Positions 36,478 to 45,453 are shown, counted from the stretch's first letter. The stretch is DNA of 64,000 nt from CBDDFS01 sp965227255 (GCA_965227255.1 CBDDFS010000004.1:186001-250000), one strand, 5' to 3'. Numbers and translations: made by a program. Notes: generated by a model from the sequence alone, not told the origin.

Positions 36478-36480
36478 GTT

Positions 36481-36556
36481 GGTTACACGGTTATTCGGTG
36501 ATTTGGAATTATAGGAAAAGCAAACCGATTAGCCAGTTCACCAATTCACCAGTTAC
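36481..36556. repeat. Inverted pair of 8-base repeat arrays
   Basis: Left arm (36481-36504): GGTTACAC, GGTTATTC, GGTGATTT. Right arm (36533-36556): CCAGTTCA, CCAATTCA, CCAGTTAC, which on the other strand reads as the same GGTNAnTn-type octad family. The two arrays therefore face each other and can pair. They sit between a terminator and the next promoter. Confidence 0.65.
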
Positions 36557-36629
36557 ATTTTTATCAATTTGAGCCTGGGGAAAATTTCGTCAATAGGAAA
36601 TAAGACCTAGATAAATAGCGTTAAAAACC

Positions 36630-36637
36630 TATCTTTG
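36630..36637 (+). promoter_or_regulatory. -7 promoter element for the second TPR gene
   Basis: TATCTTTG matches TAnnTTTG, 42 bases before the ATG at 36680. Confidence 0.5.
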
Positions 36638-36679
36638 CCGCTCGAAAATCTATCGAATTTTAATTAGAAAGGAAGATAA

Positions 36680-37996
36680 ATGAAGTATTTGAAGAATATC
36701 TCAATGCTGGCGCTAACTGTTTTATTGTCAGTTGGTTTGCAAGCGCAGAAGGCAAATTTGGAGACGGTAACCATCGCTCTGAAGACATATAATAAAAAGA
36801 CAGAGAAGAAGGATAAAAGAATTCACTATTTGAATGAGGCCAAGAAAAAGATTGATGCCGCTTCGAAGAATTCAACTACAGCCAATGATCCAAGGATGTA
36901 CCTTCTATATGCAAGAACATACCTTGCCATTCACGAAGATAAGTTGGGTGAGAATGGTGGACCTGTAATTGTAGACGAGCAGGCCATTGAAAAAGCATCT
37001 GAAGCTCTTATAAATTGTCATAAAACAGACGATGCAAAGGCCAAGTGGTCTGGAAGTAATGAAGCAAACCAGGCAATTGTTGGTATTGCTTACAATGCCC
37101 AGAACATTGCTCTAGACGCTGATGCCAAAGAAGATTATCCAAGAGCTGTCAAGTATTATCAGATCTCCATCGATCTGATTCCTTATGACAAAGAGAATAA
37201 TATTAAAAGGAATAACATCACCATTGATGGAAACCTGAACAGTATTGCTTATGCAGAGTACAAGGCAGGAATGTACGATGAATCGAAAAAACACTATCAT
37301 GAATTGATCGACAGAGGATATAATGATCCGAATGTTTACATCGATTTGTACAATCTGTATTTGCAGATCGACAAGGATACAGTGAAGGCAATTGAAACCA
37401 TTGACAGAGGTAGAATGTCATTCGATGAGAACAAGACCTTGAAATATATCCAGATCGACATTTATAGTAAAGCAAACAAAAGTGAAGAGCTCTTTACGAT
37501 TTTGACAGACAACATAGATTTAGATCCATATAACTCGGAAAACTACCTCATGAGAGGTAAACTACACCGAAGTGTTGGTGCAAAACTGAAGCTGGACGCA
37601 GATACATTGAAGAAACAGAAGAAAACTGAGGAGGCTGCCAAGAAAATGGAAGCTTCAAAGAAACACGTAGAAGAAGCTGTTGCTGATTATACAAAAGCTC
37701 TGGAAATGGATGATCAGAACCTGGAAGCTCATTCTGAAATCGGGGAGATGTATTATCTGCAAGGAGCAGATATCTACGATGAAGCCAACGAATTAGGATT
37801 TAATGAGCAGGATAAATTCGACAAACTCATGGTTGAAGCCAAGGAAGCATTTAATAAAGCCATTCCAAGCTATGAGACCATTTATGAATTATCGACTGAT
37901 GAAGCGGAAAGTGGAAAAGCTGCTCAGTTCTTAATGGAGCTTTATTTGCGAACCGAACAAATGGATAAGTACAATAAGATCAAAGCTGAGAATTAA
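36680..37996 (+). CDS. Secreted TPR-repeat protein, paralogue 2
   Basis: The 438-residue protein has a signal peptide (1-23, ending LQAQ) and TPR units similar to those of the gyrA-linked paralogue: AEYKAGMYDESKKHYHELIDRGYNDPN matches AEKIGAYSKAALYYEGLIDIGY, and DYTKALEMDDQNLEAHSEIGEMYYLQGADIYDEAN matches the C-terminal unit of paralogue 1. A Lys/Glu-rich helix (KLDADTLKKQKKTEEAAKKME) is inserted near residue 310. Probably periplasmic. An intrinsic terminator follows. Confidence 0.84.
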   Translation: MKYLKNISMLALTVLLSVGLQAQKANLETVTIALKTYNKKTEKKDKRIHYLNEAKKKIDAASKNSTTANDPRMYLLYARTYLAIHEDKLGENGGPVIVDEQAIEKASEALINCHKTDDAKAKWSGSNEANQAIVGIAYNAQNIALDADAKEDYPRAVKYYQISIDLIPYDKENNIKRNNITIDGNLNSIAYAEYKAGMYDESKKHYHELIDRGYNDPNVYIDLYNLYLQIDKDTVKAIETIDRGRMSFDENKTLKYIQIDIYSKANKSEELFTILTDNIDLDPYNSENYLMRGKLHRSVGAKLKLDADTLKKQKKTEEAAKKMEASKKHVEEAVADYTKALEMDDQNLEAHSEIGEMYYLQGADIYDEANELGFNEQDKFDKLMVEAKEAFNKAIPSYETIYELSTDEAESGKAAQFLMELYLRTEQMDKYNKIKAEN

Positions 37997-38017
37997 GATT
38001 GTGAAACATTAAGATAG

Positions 38018-38043
38018 AAGGGAGGCCATGCCTCCCTTTTTTT
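38018..38043 (+). terminator. Terminator of the second TPR gene
   Basis: Stem AAGGGAGGC / GCCTCCCTT with a 3-base loop, followed by a run of seven T. Confidence 0.92.
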
Positions 38044-38060
38044 GTATAGTCATTCTTCGT

Positions 38061-38068
38061 TATATTTA
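38061..38068 (+). promoter_or_regulatory. Near-consensus -7 element, lipoprotein gene
   Basis: TATATTTA, one mismatch from TAnnTTTG, 12 bases before the ATG at 38081. A TTTG (38041-38044) lies 16 bases upstream and could be the -33 box. Confidence 0.5.
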
Positions 38069-38080
38069 TATGATCTATCA

Positions 38081-39259
38081 ATGAAGCTATCGCCTTTATC
38101 ATTCCTTGTGCTAATACTCTTGTTTCATGTCTCATGCAACAAAGAAGAAGTCGAAAATTCGTGTCAGGGACCGCAAACTCCGGTTTCCATTGAATATGAT
38201 CAATTGAATGAATTGAGAATAGGGAATGTGGATTACAGGGAGGAAATTCGCATCAATTCAAGTGTGATAAAAGATAATGGCGATATCATACTCTCAGCAG
38301 CTTCATATGATCCGGATAATTGGGGCAGCTACCTGATTATGGCGAATTCAAAACAGGGGCTGGTTTGCGGACAAAAATTAGATACTGAATACAGGCCACA
38401 TTTTGTAATAGACCGAAATGCAGAAGGGGAAATATTTACCTCATATGGTTTCAATTACGGGGGAAAAACGCTCAGGAAGTATGCGGGACTGGATTGTAAA
38501 ACAAATTGGGATTTTGAATATGAAAGCATTGTTCGTGATTCATGGACAATTCATGAACACGTGAGCATAGGCATGCCTTACAAACATGGGAATGAGATAC
38601 TTGTTACCGGTGTGTTGGAATATCCCAATAATAACTATAACACCTGGTTTTTAAGACTAAATGAGAATAAGCAGGTAATTGAAAAAACAATTTTTGAGAA
38701 TAGTCTATTAGGTTTCTGGGCGTTGGATGATCGAGTGCATATGGTTGGACAAAAGGAGATCCCAAATTCTATTGACAACCGTCTTTACATTATTGAAATA
38801 GATCCTGGCAACTTCGATATACTTAAAAGCAAAGAAATGAGCATCAAGAATAATTATGGTGTTCATAAATTAATTTCCAACGACTACGGATATTTTTTCA
38901 GCGTAGGATGGCCTAGAAGCAATCATATCAGTTTTAGCAGATATGATTATGAAGGTAAATGGATCTATACGCAAAAAGGACTGGTATTGCAGAGTTCAGA
39001 AGGTAGTCAAAATGTTTTTGATTCAGGAAAAGGAGGTATACTCACAGTAGGAGCATTGAAAGATTCTACGGAGTTTTTAGTCCATGAGATTGGAGGCTGG
39101 AGTGGAATTATTCAGAATAAATGGATTTATAATGGACTTCAGGCTAAGATCATGTCTATTGATAATGCAAGGATTCTTCCAAATGGTGATCTCGTGATTC
39201 TGTGTACTTATTCAGATGGCAAGCACAGGAAGATAGGGTTTTTTAAAACGAAGTTATAG
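38081..39259 (+). CDS. Unknown lipoprotein
   Basis: The ATG at 38081 gives 392 residues starting with a lipoprotein signal, lipobox HVSC at about residues 16-19. The body is beta-rich with repeating elements such as NGDIILSAASYDPDNWGSYLIMANSKQG, GNEILVTGVLEYPNNNYNTWFLRLNENKQ and NGDLVILCTYSDGKHRKIGFFKT (each here quoted in part), spaced by about 60-70 residues, which suggests a beta-propeller. I do not recognise the family. Own promoter; a 139-base spacer follows with no other feature. Confidence 0.7.
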   Translation: MKLSPLSFLVLILLFHVSCNKEEVENSCQGPQTPVSIEYDQLNELRIGNVDYREEIRINSSVIKDNGDIILSAASYDPDNWGSYLIMANSKQGLVCGQKLDTEYRPHFVIDRNAEGEIFTSYGFNYGGKTLRKYAGLDCKTNWDFEYESIVRDSWTIHEHVSIGMPYKHGNEILVTGVLEYPNNNYNTWFLRLNENKQVIEKTIFENSLLGFWALDDRVHMVGQKEIPNSIDNRLYIIEIDPGNFDILKSKEMSIKNNYGVHKLISNDYGYFFSVGWPRSNHISFSRYDYEGKWIYTQKGLVLQSSEGSQNVFDSGKGGILTVGALKDSTEFLVHEIGGWSGIIQNKWIYNGLQAKIMSIDNARILPNGDLVILCTYSDGKHRKIGFFKTKL

Positions 39260-39398
39260 GTGAGTGCGACATAAATAGCTATTTCAAACTAAATAACCTA
39301 TTTAACATAATATTAATTATGGGACAATGTGAGATATAATCAAATAATACCAATATTACGTGTAAACGGCCATTACCATTGAAATACCGCAGATTTGA

Positions 39399-41168
39399 TT
39401 ATTCTATTATTCTCCTGCCCATACATCGATCAATGCTTCTTCCTCTGTAGTAATTTGGAACACACCATTCTTTAAATTCTTCTTGCTCATAATACAATAC
39501 TTTGTACTGAATAAAATCCTCGCCGTATTTAACAGGATATTCATTCAAGGTTAAATAATGACTCCTGATGAGATTCACTGTTTCCTGAGGCAATCTGATT
39601 TTGTAATACCAAGTTCCGATCAATAAACCTCGATCGAATTTTCCTTTTTCCATTAACTCACCGTCGTTGTAAAATCTTTCGACTTCAATATTCTCATCAA
39701 ATTCTGTCTGATATTTCATGTATACCTGAGAGTTCGATTCATAATAATTGATTTGTTCTCCTGTGAGATATCCTTCTTTATAATTGCGTATGGCCTTTAA
39801 ATTGCCATTTTCGTGATAGAAACTGAATTTTCCTTCGCACAATCCGTCTTTCATTTTGCCTTCAAAAGATACATTGCCATTGTCCCAGTATTCCCTGACC
39901 TTGCCATTCGCTGTTCCTTCTTTATAGCTCAATTCCAACTTCTTAAGTCCATATCTAGACGAATGTGTCGTTTTCCCTTTGTTATTTTCTTTTTGATAAT
40001 AAGCATCAGTTTCTTCCTGCATCTTCAATGATATCAGTGGATCGAGCTTGACTGCAAAGGATCCGTCTTCCTTCTCTTTACTGTATGAATATCCTTGTTC
40101 GTAGGAGTCTAATCTGCCTTCAAACAAATGTTGATCAAGCAGGTATTCATAGTCTGTCAAGGAATCCCGCAAATACGTGTAGTTATAATGTATGGCATAC
40201 CTCAGTTCTGGATAGTACAACCAAAAAAGTTCATTACCTGGCACTGTATCTGTACCAATGGCCCCTATTCCCATGATGGTAGACATTAATTTACCGCTGA
40301 GCGGATCAATATGCCAGTACTCTTTTATACGGATTCCTTTTATTCCATCTATAATTTCATCTGCGATCTTATAATTTGCGCGGGAATACTTTCTTGGCCT
40401 GCGCATTGGGTCAAAGGCCGTGTCGATAACAGCTATAAATTCATTCCTTGTCCATGGCCATTTGTAGTCAGAATCTTCATATGGTGTGGCATAGCCTTCT
40501 ATTACTGATCTAAGAAGCATCTCAACAAAGGGTATTGTCCTGAATCTTAGAACCCTTATATCATCATTTTCCCTTATTACACCGGTTTCATCCTGATAGA
40601 TATAGTTGATTTCAGTGCCCATTTCAATCATATGCTCCAGGCTTTCTAAAGCATGTTGTTTATAGGTATACCTGGCTGAATCATTTTCTATCTCTTTCAA
40701 ATTCAATCCAACGGCCCTTCTCAATTCTCTTGGTAATTGAAAGTTTAAAAATGATAATTCTTCTTTCCCCAACATCTTCCTGCTGCCTTTATAGTAGGTG
40801 TCGTATGCCTCATAGGCCGTGCTGTCAGAATTCAGCTCATAATAAACTTTGGGTATGCTTGACGAAAATTGTTCGTTATCCTTCAGCCTGAATGAACGCA
40901 TTACCTTCACCATGTAATACTCTGGTTCCATATAGATGTAGGAACTTTTGTAAAGAAGGTTCCCGTATTCGAAAAGTTCAGAATGCTTTTTGAATTTCTC
41001 CGGACTCATGTCGAACATTTCATATTCCAGATGATTGAGACTTGTAGGTTCCGGACTGTGCATTGCTTCTTTTTGAAGTATGTATGGAGCGTCCAACACA
41101 AATTGAGCGGAAGTTTCATTCAGATAAAGTGTCATCAGAATGAATAAAAAAGCAGATGCAATTCTCAT
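39399..41168 (-). CDS. GldN/PorN-like domain fused to MORN-type (YwqK) repeats
   Basis: The ATG at 41168 places a signal peptide (MRIASAFLFILMTLYLNETSAQ) at the N-terminus of a 589-residue protein; the open frame extends to a TTG at 41216. Residues about 55-175 contain PEYYMVKVMRSFRL, residues about 205-330 hold a GldN/PorN-like core (RIKEYWHIDPLSGKLMSTIMGIGAIG, ELFWLYYPELRYAIHY, LLDQHLFEGRLDS, quoted in parts), the protein of the T9SS periplasmic ring. Residues about 400-510 contain MORN_2/YwqK-type repeats (REYWDNGNVSFEGKMKDGLCEG, FYHENGNLKAIRNYKEGYLTG). 'Antitoxin YwqK' names for such repeats do not imply toxin function. It lies 41 bases after an OmpA-domain gene. Confidence 0.72.
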   Translation of the reverse strand: MRIASAFLFILMTLYLNETSAQFVLDAPYILQKEAMHSPEPTSLNHLEYEMFDMSPEKFKKHSELFEYGNLLYKSSYIYMEPEYYMVKVMRSFRLKDNEQFSSSIPKVYYELNSDSTAYEAYDTYYKGSRKMLGKEELSFLNFQLPRELRRAVGLNLKEIENDSARYTYKQHALESLEHMIEMGTEINYIYQDETGVIRENDDIRVLRFRTIPFVEMLLRSVIEGYATPYEDSDYKWPWTRNEFIAVIDTAFDPMRRPRKYSRANYKIADEIIDGIKGIRIKEYWHIDPLSGKLMSTIMGIGAIGTDTVPGNELFWLYYPELRYAIHYNYTYLRDSLTDYEYLLDQHLFEGRLDSYEQGYSYSKEKEDGSFAVKLDPLISLKMQEETDAYYQKENNKGKTTHSSRYGLKKLELSYKEGTANGKVREYWDNGNVSFEGKMKDGLCEGKFSFYHENGNLKAIRNYKEGYLTGEQINYYESNSQVYMKYQTEFDENIEVERFYNDGELMEKGKFDRGLLIGTWYYKIRLPQETVNLIRSHYLTLNEYPVKYGEDFIQYKVLYYEQEEFKEWCVPNYYRGRSIDRCMGRRIIE

Positions 41169-41208
41169 ACATCTGCTAAAGTATAGATTTGACAACAAGG
41201 TCAACCCT

Positions 41209-42966
41209 TTAATCAATCATAGCTGTTTTGGTTTCTGTGATATCTTCAAGAATGCCCTTTAGATCGCTGAATCTGGTTTCAGTGAAATGCATTTCGATAT
41301 TCTTTTCATCTTCCTTGACTTTATGAAAGAATATATGTGGTCTTCCATCTACAACCTTTAAGGCAAATACGATCATTTCTTCATCACCCGGAATCTGGTA
41401 GTTCAAATTATAGAAATCGTCACCATTCAGTCTCGTTAAATTCATCAAACCATTTCGTGCCGGAAATAACAGTCGCACTATCTCATCGCTTTCATCATTA
41501 TCCCAAACGGCCAATATCCTCTCTTCCGTTTTAATAAATCGATCGCAGTTAATGTAGCCCATTCTGGTCACGGCAAAAGTATATCTGTCTGCATTGCTCA
41601 AGGAAGCACTTCCCAGATCATCCATTTGCTGGGCTCTTGCCTTGAGATATTTTTGTCGATATAAGTCCTGATCTTGCTTGAATAATTCCCGTCTACGCTG
41701 ATTCTCCGCTATTTCATCGGCATAAGCAACTTCATACTTTTTTACCTGCTCGCTGTAATCTATATCAGCCAGTCTTCTTTGCTCTTCCAGCCAAACATTA
41801 TATTCTTTCTTGTAAGCTTCCATCCGATCATCGTATCTTTCTTTGGAATGAAGGTAGTTTGCCATTCTAACCTCATATTTACCCACTTTATCGAGGTATT
41901 TATCCATAGCTTCCAGATATCTCTCATTCGCTTTTTCCTGAGCCCTTTTAGGGAATAGAAAAGTCCAGAAGTTATCCCGGGACTGATAACTTTCCATCCT
42001 TGGTTCATGAGGATTCCGAGGGATCACAGGTTTTTTAGGTGGCTTAGGCATGGTCTTTTTGTCCACTACAAATTTCTTGTAAGTGAAATCCGGAATACTG
42101 ATCAGTGAAATTTTGGGTGGAGATAATTTTATTCTTGCACTTGTTTGAACAATTGGACCTGTGCTGTTCCAGTTCTGGCCATCTTCAGAAACAAACAATT
42201 CCATGTTTGATTTCATCTCTCCTGTTTCCAGGGAAGCTTGGATCGGCATGCCTTCATCAAGCTGCAGCTCTTCCCCATTCATTGATTCTGCTGAGATATA
42301 AAACATGCCGTCACTTTCTATCATTCGATCATCTGAAAGTGTCATGAGATCGTGTGCTATAAAGGAATTAAAGTCACTCCCCTGCTCCACTTTGATTTTT
42401 ACGTCCGACTCTACCAATTCCCCATTGTCATTAACAAAGCTCATTGGATCAATATTTAGGGTGAGGCCATGATCGGTATGAAGTTCATTGAAATCAGATG
42501 GATCAATAATGAATTCGTCTTTATAACCGAAAGACAGACTATCCAGAAGGTCATTTTCATTTTCGAAGTAGTACGTTGAATACGTCACTTCTACTCTTCT
42601 GTTTTTTCTCATTTTTTCAGCCCCATCATTCTTTTCTATTGGTTTTCTTTCCCCGTGATAGTCGAAGGAAATTGATTCGGGTCCAATACCTTCCGTTATA
42701 AGATAGGCCTTAACCTCTTCTGCTCTTTTTAGAGAGAGGACATCATTATAAGTATGTGTGCCGGAATTATCGGTGTGACCTGAAAGTCTGATCTGATAGT
42801 CATTCAAGAGGTCAACCTGTTCAACCAGTTCTTGAAGTTTTGATTTTTCTTTTTCAGTTAATTCATGCTGATCATGTCCGAAGTTGACAACAACGGACTT
42901 CTTTTCTTCGCCGGCCCATGAATGTGTAGATAGGATTATGCACAGCGCCAAAAGTGTTTTTCTCAT
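41209..42966 (-). CDS. OmpA-domain protein with Bacteroidota ZU5-like extracellular domain
   Basis: The ATG at 42966 gives 585 residues with a signal peptide (ending SWAG). Residues about 25-130 form an OmpA peptidoglycan-binding domain (LSGHTDNSGTHTYND, LKRAEEVKAYL, NRRVEVTYS). Residues about 145-255 match a common Bacteroidota beta domain (DHGLTLNIDPMSFVNDNGE, DLMTLSDDRMIESDGMFYI), followed by a Pro-rich linker (PKPPKKPVIPRNPHEP), a long charged helix rich in Tyr/Lys/Glu repeats (about 325-445) and a C-terminal beta domain. OmpA at the N-terminus is unusual. It is upstream of the GldN-like/MORN gene and probably cotranscribed. Confidence 0.78.
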   Translation of the reverse strand: MRKTLLALCIILSTHSWAGEEKKSVVVNFGHDQHELTEKEKSKLQELVEQVDLLNDYQIRLSGHTDNSGTHTYNDVLSLKRAEEVKAYLITEGIGPESISFDYHGERKPIEKNDGAEKMRKNRRVEVTYSTYYFENENDLLDSLSFGYKDEFIIDPSDFNELHTDHGLTLNIDPMSFVNDNGELVESDVKIKVEQGSDFNSFIAHDLMTLSDDRMIESDGMFYISAESMNGEELQLDEGMPIQASLETGEMKSNMELFVSEDGQNWNSTGPIVQTSARIKLSPPKISLISIPDFTYKKFVVDKKTMPKPPKKPVIPRNPHEPRMESYQSRDNFWTFLFPKRAQEKANERYLEAMDKYLDKVGKYEVRMANYLHSKERYDDRMEAYKKEYNVWLEEQRRLADIDYSEQVKKYEVAYADEIAENQRRRELFKQDQDLYRQKYLKARAQQMDDLGSASLSNADRYTFAVTRMGYINCDRFIKTEERILAVWDNDESDEIVRLLFPARNGLMNLTRLNGDDFYNLNYQIPGDEEMIVFALKVVDGRPHIFFHKVKEDEKNIEMHFTETRFSDLKGILEDITETKTAMID

Positions 42967-43050
42967 CTGCCTTGTTTTTGGGATTATACTAAAATGAACG
43001 CCTGTGACTATGCCCTTAGTATGTAAAGGACTTATTTTCAATACAAAAAC

Positions 43051-43076
43051 AAAAAAAAGCCCTTCGAAGAAGAGCT
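43051..43076 (-). terminator. Terminator of the SnoaL-like gene
   Basis: On the minus strand AGCTCTTC and GAAGGGCT form an 8-bp stem with one G-U pair and loop TTC, followed by a T-run (plus-strand A-run 43051-43058). Confidence 0.8.
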
Positions 43077-43100
43077 TCTGAATTCAAAGAATTTAAGTGA

Positions 43101-43463
43101 CTAATTCATATTAAAGAAGAAATTTTCTTTGACAATCTTGCCATCTTTGACTTCGTATACGGCAACTTCATTCATTTGCATCCGGCCCATTCCTTTAAAG
43201 GTAAGGTCCATTTCCATGGAGCATGAAAAGTGATCACCACTTACGATAGGGTCAGAAACGCTACTGGAATGCATTTCCTCCACTGATTCAAAGAATCCAG
43301 CTTCTTTGGCTTTAACATTATCCAGTCCTTCGGTGTAAGGAGCTTGCGAACCGTCGGGTTCAATACTGACAATGTTGTCGGCATATAACTCCTCGATGGC
43401 TTGAAAATTTTTTCCTTCTCTGCAAAGAGATACTAATCTGTTGGCTACTTCTTGTGTGTTCAT
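43101..43463 (-). CDS. SnoaL-like / NTF2-fold protein
   Basis: The 120-residue cytosolic protein has the NTF2-like cone fold pattern: an N-terminal helix (VANRLVSLCREGKNFQAIEELYADN), IVSIEPDGSQAP, and three beta strands ending YEVKDGKIVKENFFFN. SnoaL-like proteins are a mixed set of isomerases, cyclases and binding proteins; catalytic Asp/His positions are not conserved enough here to tell. Stands alone with its own terminator. Confidence 0.8.
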   Translation of the reverse strand: MNTQEVANRLVSLCREGKNFQAIEELYADNIVSIEPDGSQAPYTEGLDNVKAKEAGFFESVEEMHSSSVSDPIVSGDHFSCSMEMDLTFKGMGRMQMNEVAVYEVKDGKIVKENFFFNMN

Positions 43464-43575
43464 GTGTTTGAAATTTTGAGGTTTGAATATAGCTTCTCCA
43501 CACGAACTTAACTTTAAGCTTTTATTAAAACTTACTTAAAGCTTTCAAAAAGAAAGTGAATTATTGCAATCCCAA

Positions 43576-43968
43576 CTACAACTTCTTGGACTTCAGAACA
43601 ATCTTTCCGGGTTTGGAGACCTGGCTGTCATTCTCAGCGCTGATATAGATCTTAACCACTTCATATGGTGATTCAGTAGATAACTTGCCGTTCATTTCTT
43701 CATCCATGCTCAATCGACCGATGTTGTATTTTCCTTCTTTGCCGACATTCCAAACGACATATACTTCTCTTGATGGTGAAAGTTTCTCTGGAGAAGCCAG
43801 ATTCATGACACTGACATCAATGCTATAATTTCCATTTTTAAGTTCCTTTACTCTTACCTCTCCTTCAGCTGCCGGAACCACCTTGGAGGTCTTAAATACT
43901 GTCTTTGATGCACAAGCACTTAAAAAGGCAGTGACTATTATGATTTGAATGAATCTTGTTATTCTCAT
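43576..43968 (-). CDS. Small lipoprotein of unknown function
   Basis: The 130-residue protein has a lipobox LSAC near residue 19. The rest is an Ig-like beta sandwich (VRVKELKNGNYSIDVSVMNLASPEKLSPSREVYVVWNV, ending KIYISAENDSQVSKPGKIVLKSKKL; quoted in part). Similar small lipoproteins (anti-sigma K-like fold) are frequent in Bacteroidota. Divergent from the cyclophilin gene, whose start is 51 bases away. Confidence 0.7.
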   Translation of the reverse strand: MRITRFIQIIIVTAFLSACASKTVFKTSKVVPAAEGEVRVKELKNGNYSIDVSVMNLASPEKLSPSREVYVVWNVGKEGKYNIGRLSMDEEMNGKLSTESPYEVVKIYISAENDSQVSKPGKIVLKSKKL

Positions 43969-44006
43969 GCTTAGTCTAAAATAAGCATTTCACTAACATC
44001 AATTCC

Positions 44007-44014
44007 TATTTTTG
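44007..44014 (+). promoter_or_regulatory. -7 promoter element of the cyclophilin gene, 5 bases before the start codon
   Basis: TATTTTTG matches TAnnTTTG and ends 5 bases before the ATG at 44020, predicting a leaderless or nearly leaderless mRNA. Confidence 0.6.
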
Positions 44015-44019
44015 TCGGC

Positions 44020-44808
44020 ATGAAAAAGCTTTTGCACATTTCAATCTCCATCCTTCTATTGGCTTGCTCAGAGCCAATGAAAGAGAATGAAGAAAGCCCG
44101 GTCAAAAAAGAGGTTGCACCGGTAATTGAAAAAAAAGAGGTGGTGAAAGCGGCAGAAGAGAAAAAAGTTGAGCCCATTCGAAATAAAGATGTGGTTGAGC
44201 GATTAACCCAGTATGGCAAAGAAAACCCTGAGACCATTTGTCTTATTAAAACGGATTTCGGCGACATAAAAGTGAGACTGTTCAAAGACACTCCTTTACA
44301 CAGGGCCAGTTTCATCATGTTGGCAAAAACGGGCTGTTTCAACAATATTGTCTTTACCCGGGTTTCACCTCAATTCATGGCTCAAGCAGGTGGAACATAT
44401 GACGAGAATACGGTGGCCAAAAGAAAGGAAATAGCGCGTTATAGTATTCCGGCGGAAATTCTAAGTCATCATTACCATAAACAAGGTGCACTAGGCGCTG
44501 CCAGATCATATAATAACAATCCTAAAAAGCGCTCAGATGCTTTTAACTTTTACTTTGTTGAGGGCTCTATTTATAATGACATGACCCTCGATAAATACGA
44601 AGAAGAAAACAAGTATAAATATCCTGCGGCACACAGGGAATACTACAAACAGAATGCGGGTGCTGCGCATATCGATGGGCAACATACTGTTTTCGGAGAG
44701 ATCATCGAAGGTTATTCTGTTGTTCCCAAGCTCACTTCGGTAAAAAGGAGTTCAAGTGACTGGCCTGTCACCGACATTTATATTAAAGAGGTTATTGTGC
44801 TAAATTAA
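44020..44808 (+). CDS. Cyclophilin-type peptidyl-prolyl isomerase lipoprotein
   Basis: The 262-residue protein starts with a lipoprotein signal (lipobox LLAC near residue 16), a Lys/Glu linker (20-60), then a cyclophilin domain: TDFGDIKVRLFKDTPLHRASFI, FTRVSPQFMAQAGGTYDE, QGALGAARSYNNNPKKRSDAFNFYFVEG and GQHTVFGEIIEGYSVV (quoted in parts). The catalytic Arg near residue 110 (FTRVSP) and the FMxQGG-type motif are recognisable. Probably a periplasmic protein-folding factor. Its stop overlaps the convergent T9SS protein gene by 4 bases. Confidence 0.9.
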   Translation: MKKLLHISISILLLACSEPMKENEESPVKKEVAPVIEKKEVVKAAEEKKVEPIRNKDVVERLTQYGKENPETICLIKTDFGDIKVRLFKDTPLHRASFIMLAKTGCFNNIVFTRVSPQFMAQAGGTYDENTVAKRKEIARYSIPAEILSHHYHKQGALGAARSYNNNPKKRSDAFNFYFVEGSIYNDMTLDKYEEENKYKYPAAHREYYKQNAGAAHIDGQHTVFGEIIEGYSVVPKLTSVKRSSSDWPVTDIYIKEVIVLN

Positions 44809-45407
44809 TTCTGCACCAGGAGTTTTCCCGAAATCCTATCGCTTGAACTGCGAGAAGTGATCACAAATACATAGAGACCTGCATTTAATTCTTCTTTTGG
44901 AACGGTGAACTGCTCAGTCCTTGCCGTCATTTTTCTCACCAATCGACCCTGTATATCAAAGATCTCCAGGTCATGTATTGACTGATCATCATTACGAAAA
45001 AAGATATTGGTTTCGATATAGAAGGGATTAGGCATAGCGAGATATCCATTGTCGCCATAGTCAAGGACCCTTATGGAAAGAATTTCTGAGGTCTCCACCA
45101 CACCGAGTTGTAGTCGATAGTATATTTCTTTATTCCTTGGAGGATTCTCATCATTGAATGTATAACTCACAGCAATTGCTGAATCTCCACAAACCCCTTC
45201 GATATCACCTATTACATTGAAGTTCAGGCTATCTGTACTTCTCAAAATATCAATTCCGTTACAGGTCTGTCCTTTACCAATGGTCCATGAAACGAGCACC
45301 CCTCCTCTACTCTCCTGCACAGCAAAAGCATCAAGAATGGTCTGCGAAAGACCAACCTGAATGAAAAATAGGAAAGAAATGAGGAAAACTAGCCTTGTTT
45401 GGATCAT
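44805..45407 (-). CDS. T9SS type A sorting domain protein
   Basis: The 200-residue protein has a signal peptide (1-22, ending GLSQ) and a small beta domain (residues 25-120: VQESRGGVLVSWTIGKGQTCNG). The C-terminal about 80 residues match the T9SS type A sorting domain: YLAMPNPFYIETNIFF, LEIFDIQGRLVRKM and a final GLYVFVITSRSSSDRISGKLLVQN-type ending (quoted in part). It is therefore likely exported across the outer membrane by the type IX system. Unknown function. Confidence 0.82.
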   Translation of the reverse strand: MIQTRLVFLISFLFFIQVGLSQTILDAFAVQESRGGVLVSWTIGKGQTCNGIDILRSTDSLNFNVIGDIEGVCGDSAIAVSYTFNDENPPRNKEIYYRLQLGVVETSEILSIRVLDYGDNGYLAMPNPFYIETNIFFRNDDQSIHDLEIFDIQGRLVRKMTARTEQFTVPKEELNAGLYVFVITSRSSSDRISGKLLVQN

Positions 45408-45453
45408 TACGATTTAAAGAACTATAAAAAGAGTGATTTATTATGTGTTTTGA

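Noticed and set aside
39399..41168. Toxin-antitoxin pair based on the YwqK-type repeats
   Set aside because: The repeats are fused to a secreted GldN-like protein with a signal peptide and no toxin gene is adjacent; MORN-type repeats are common without that role.
43971..44345. 124-residue minus-strand open frame
   Set aside because: Antisense to the cyclophilin gene; no signal, no motif, and it covers the promoter of that gene.
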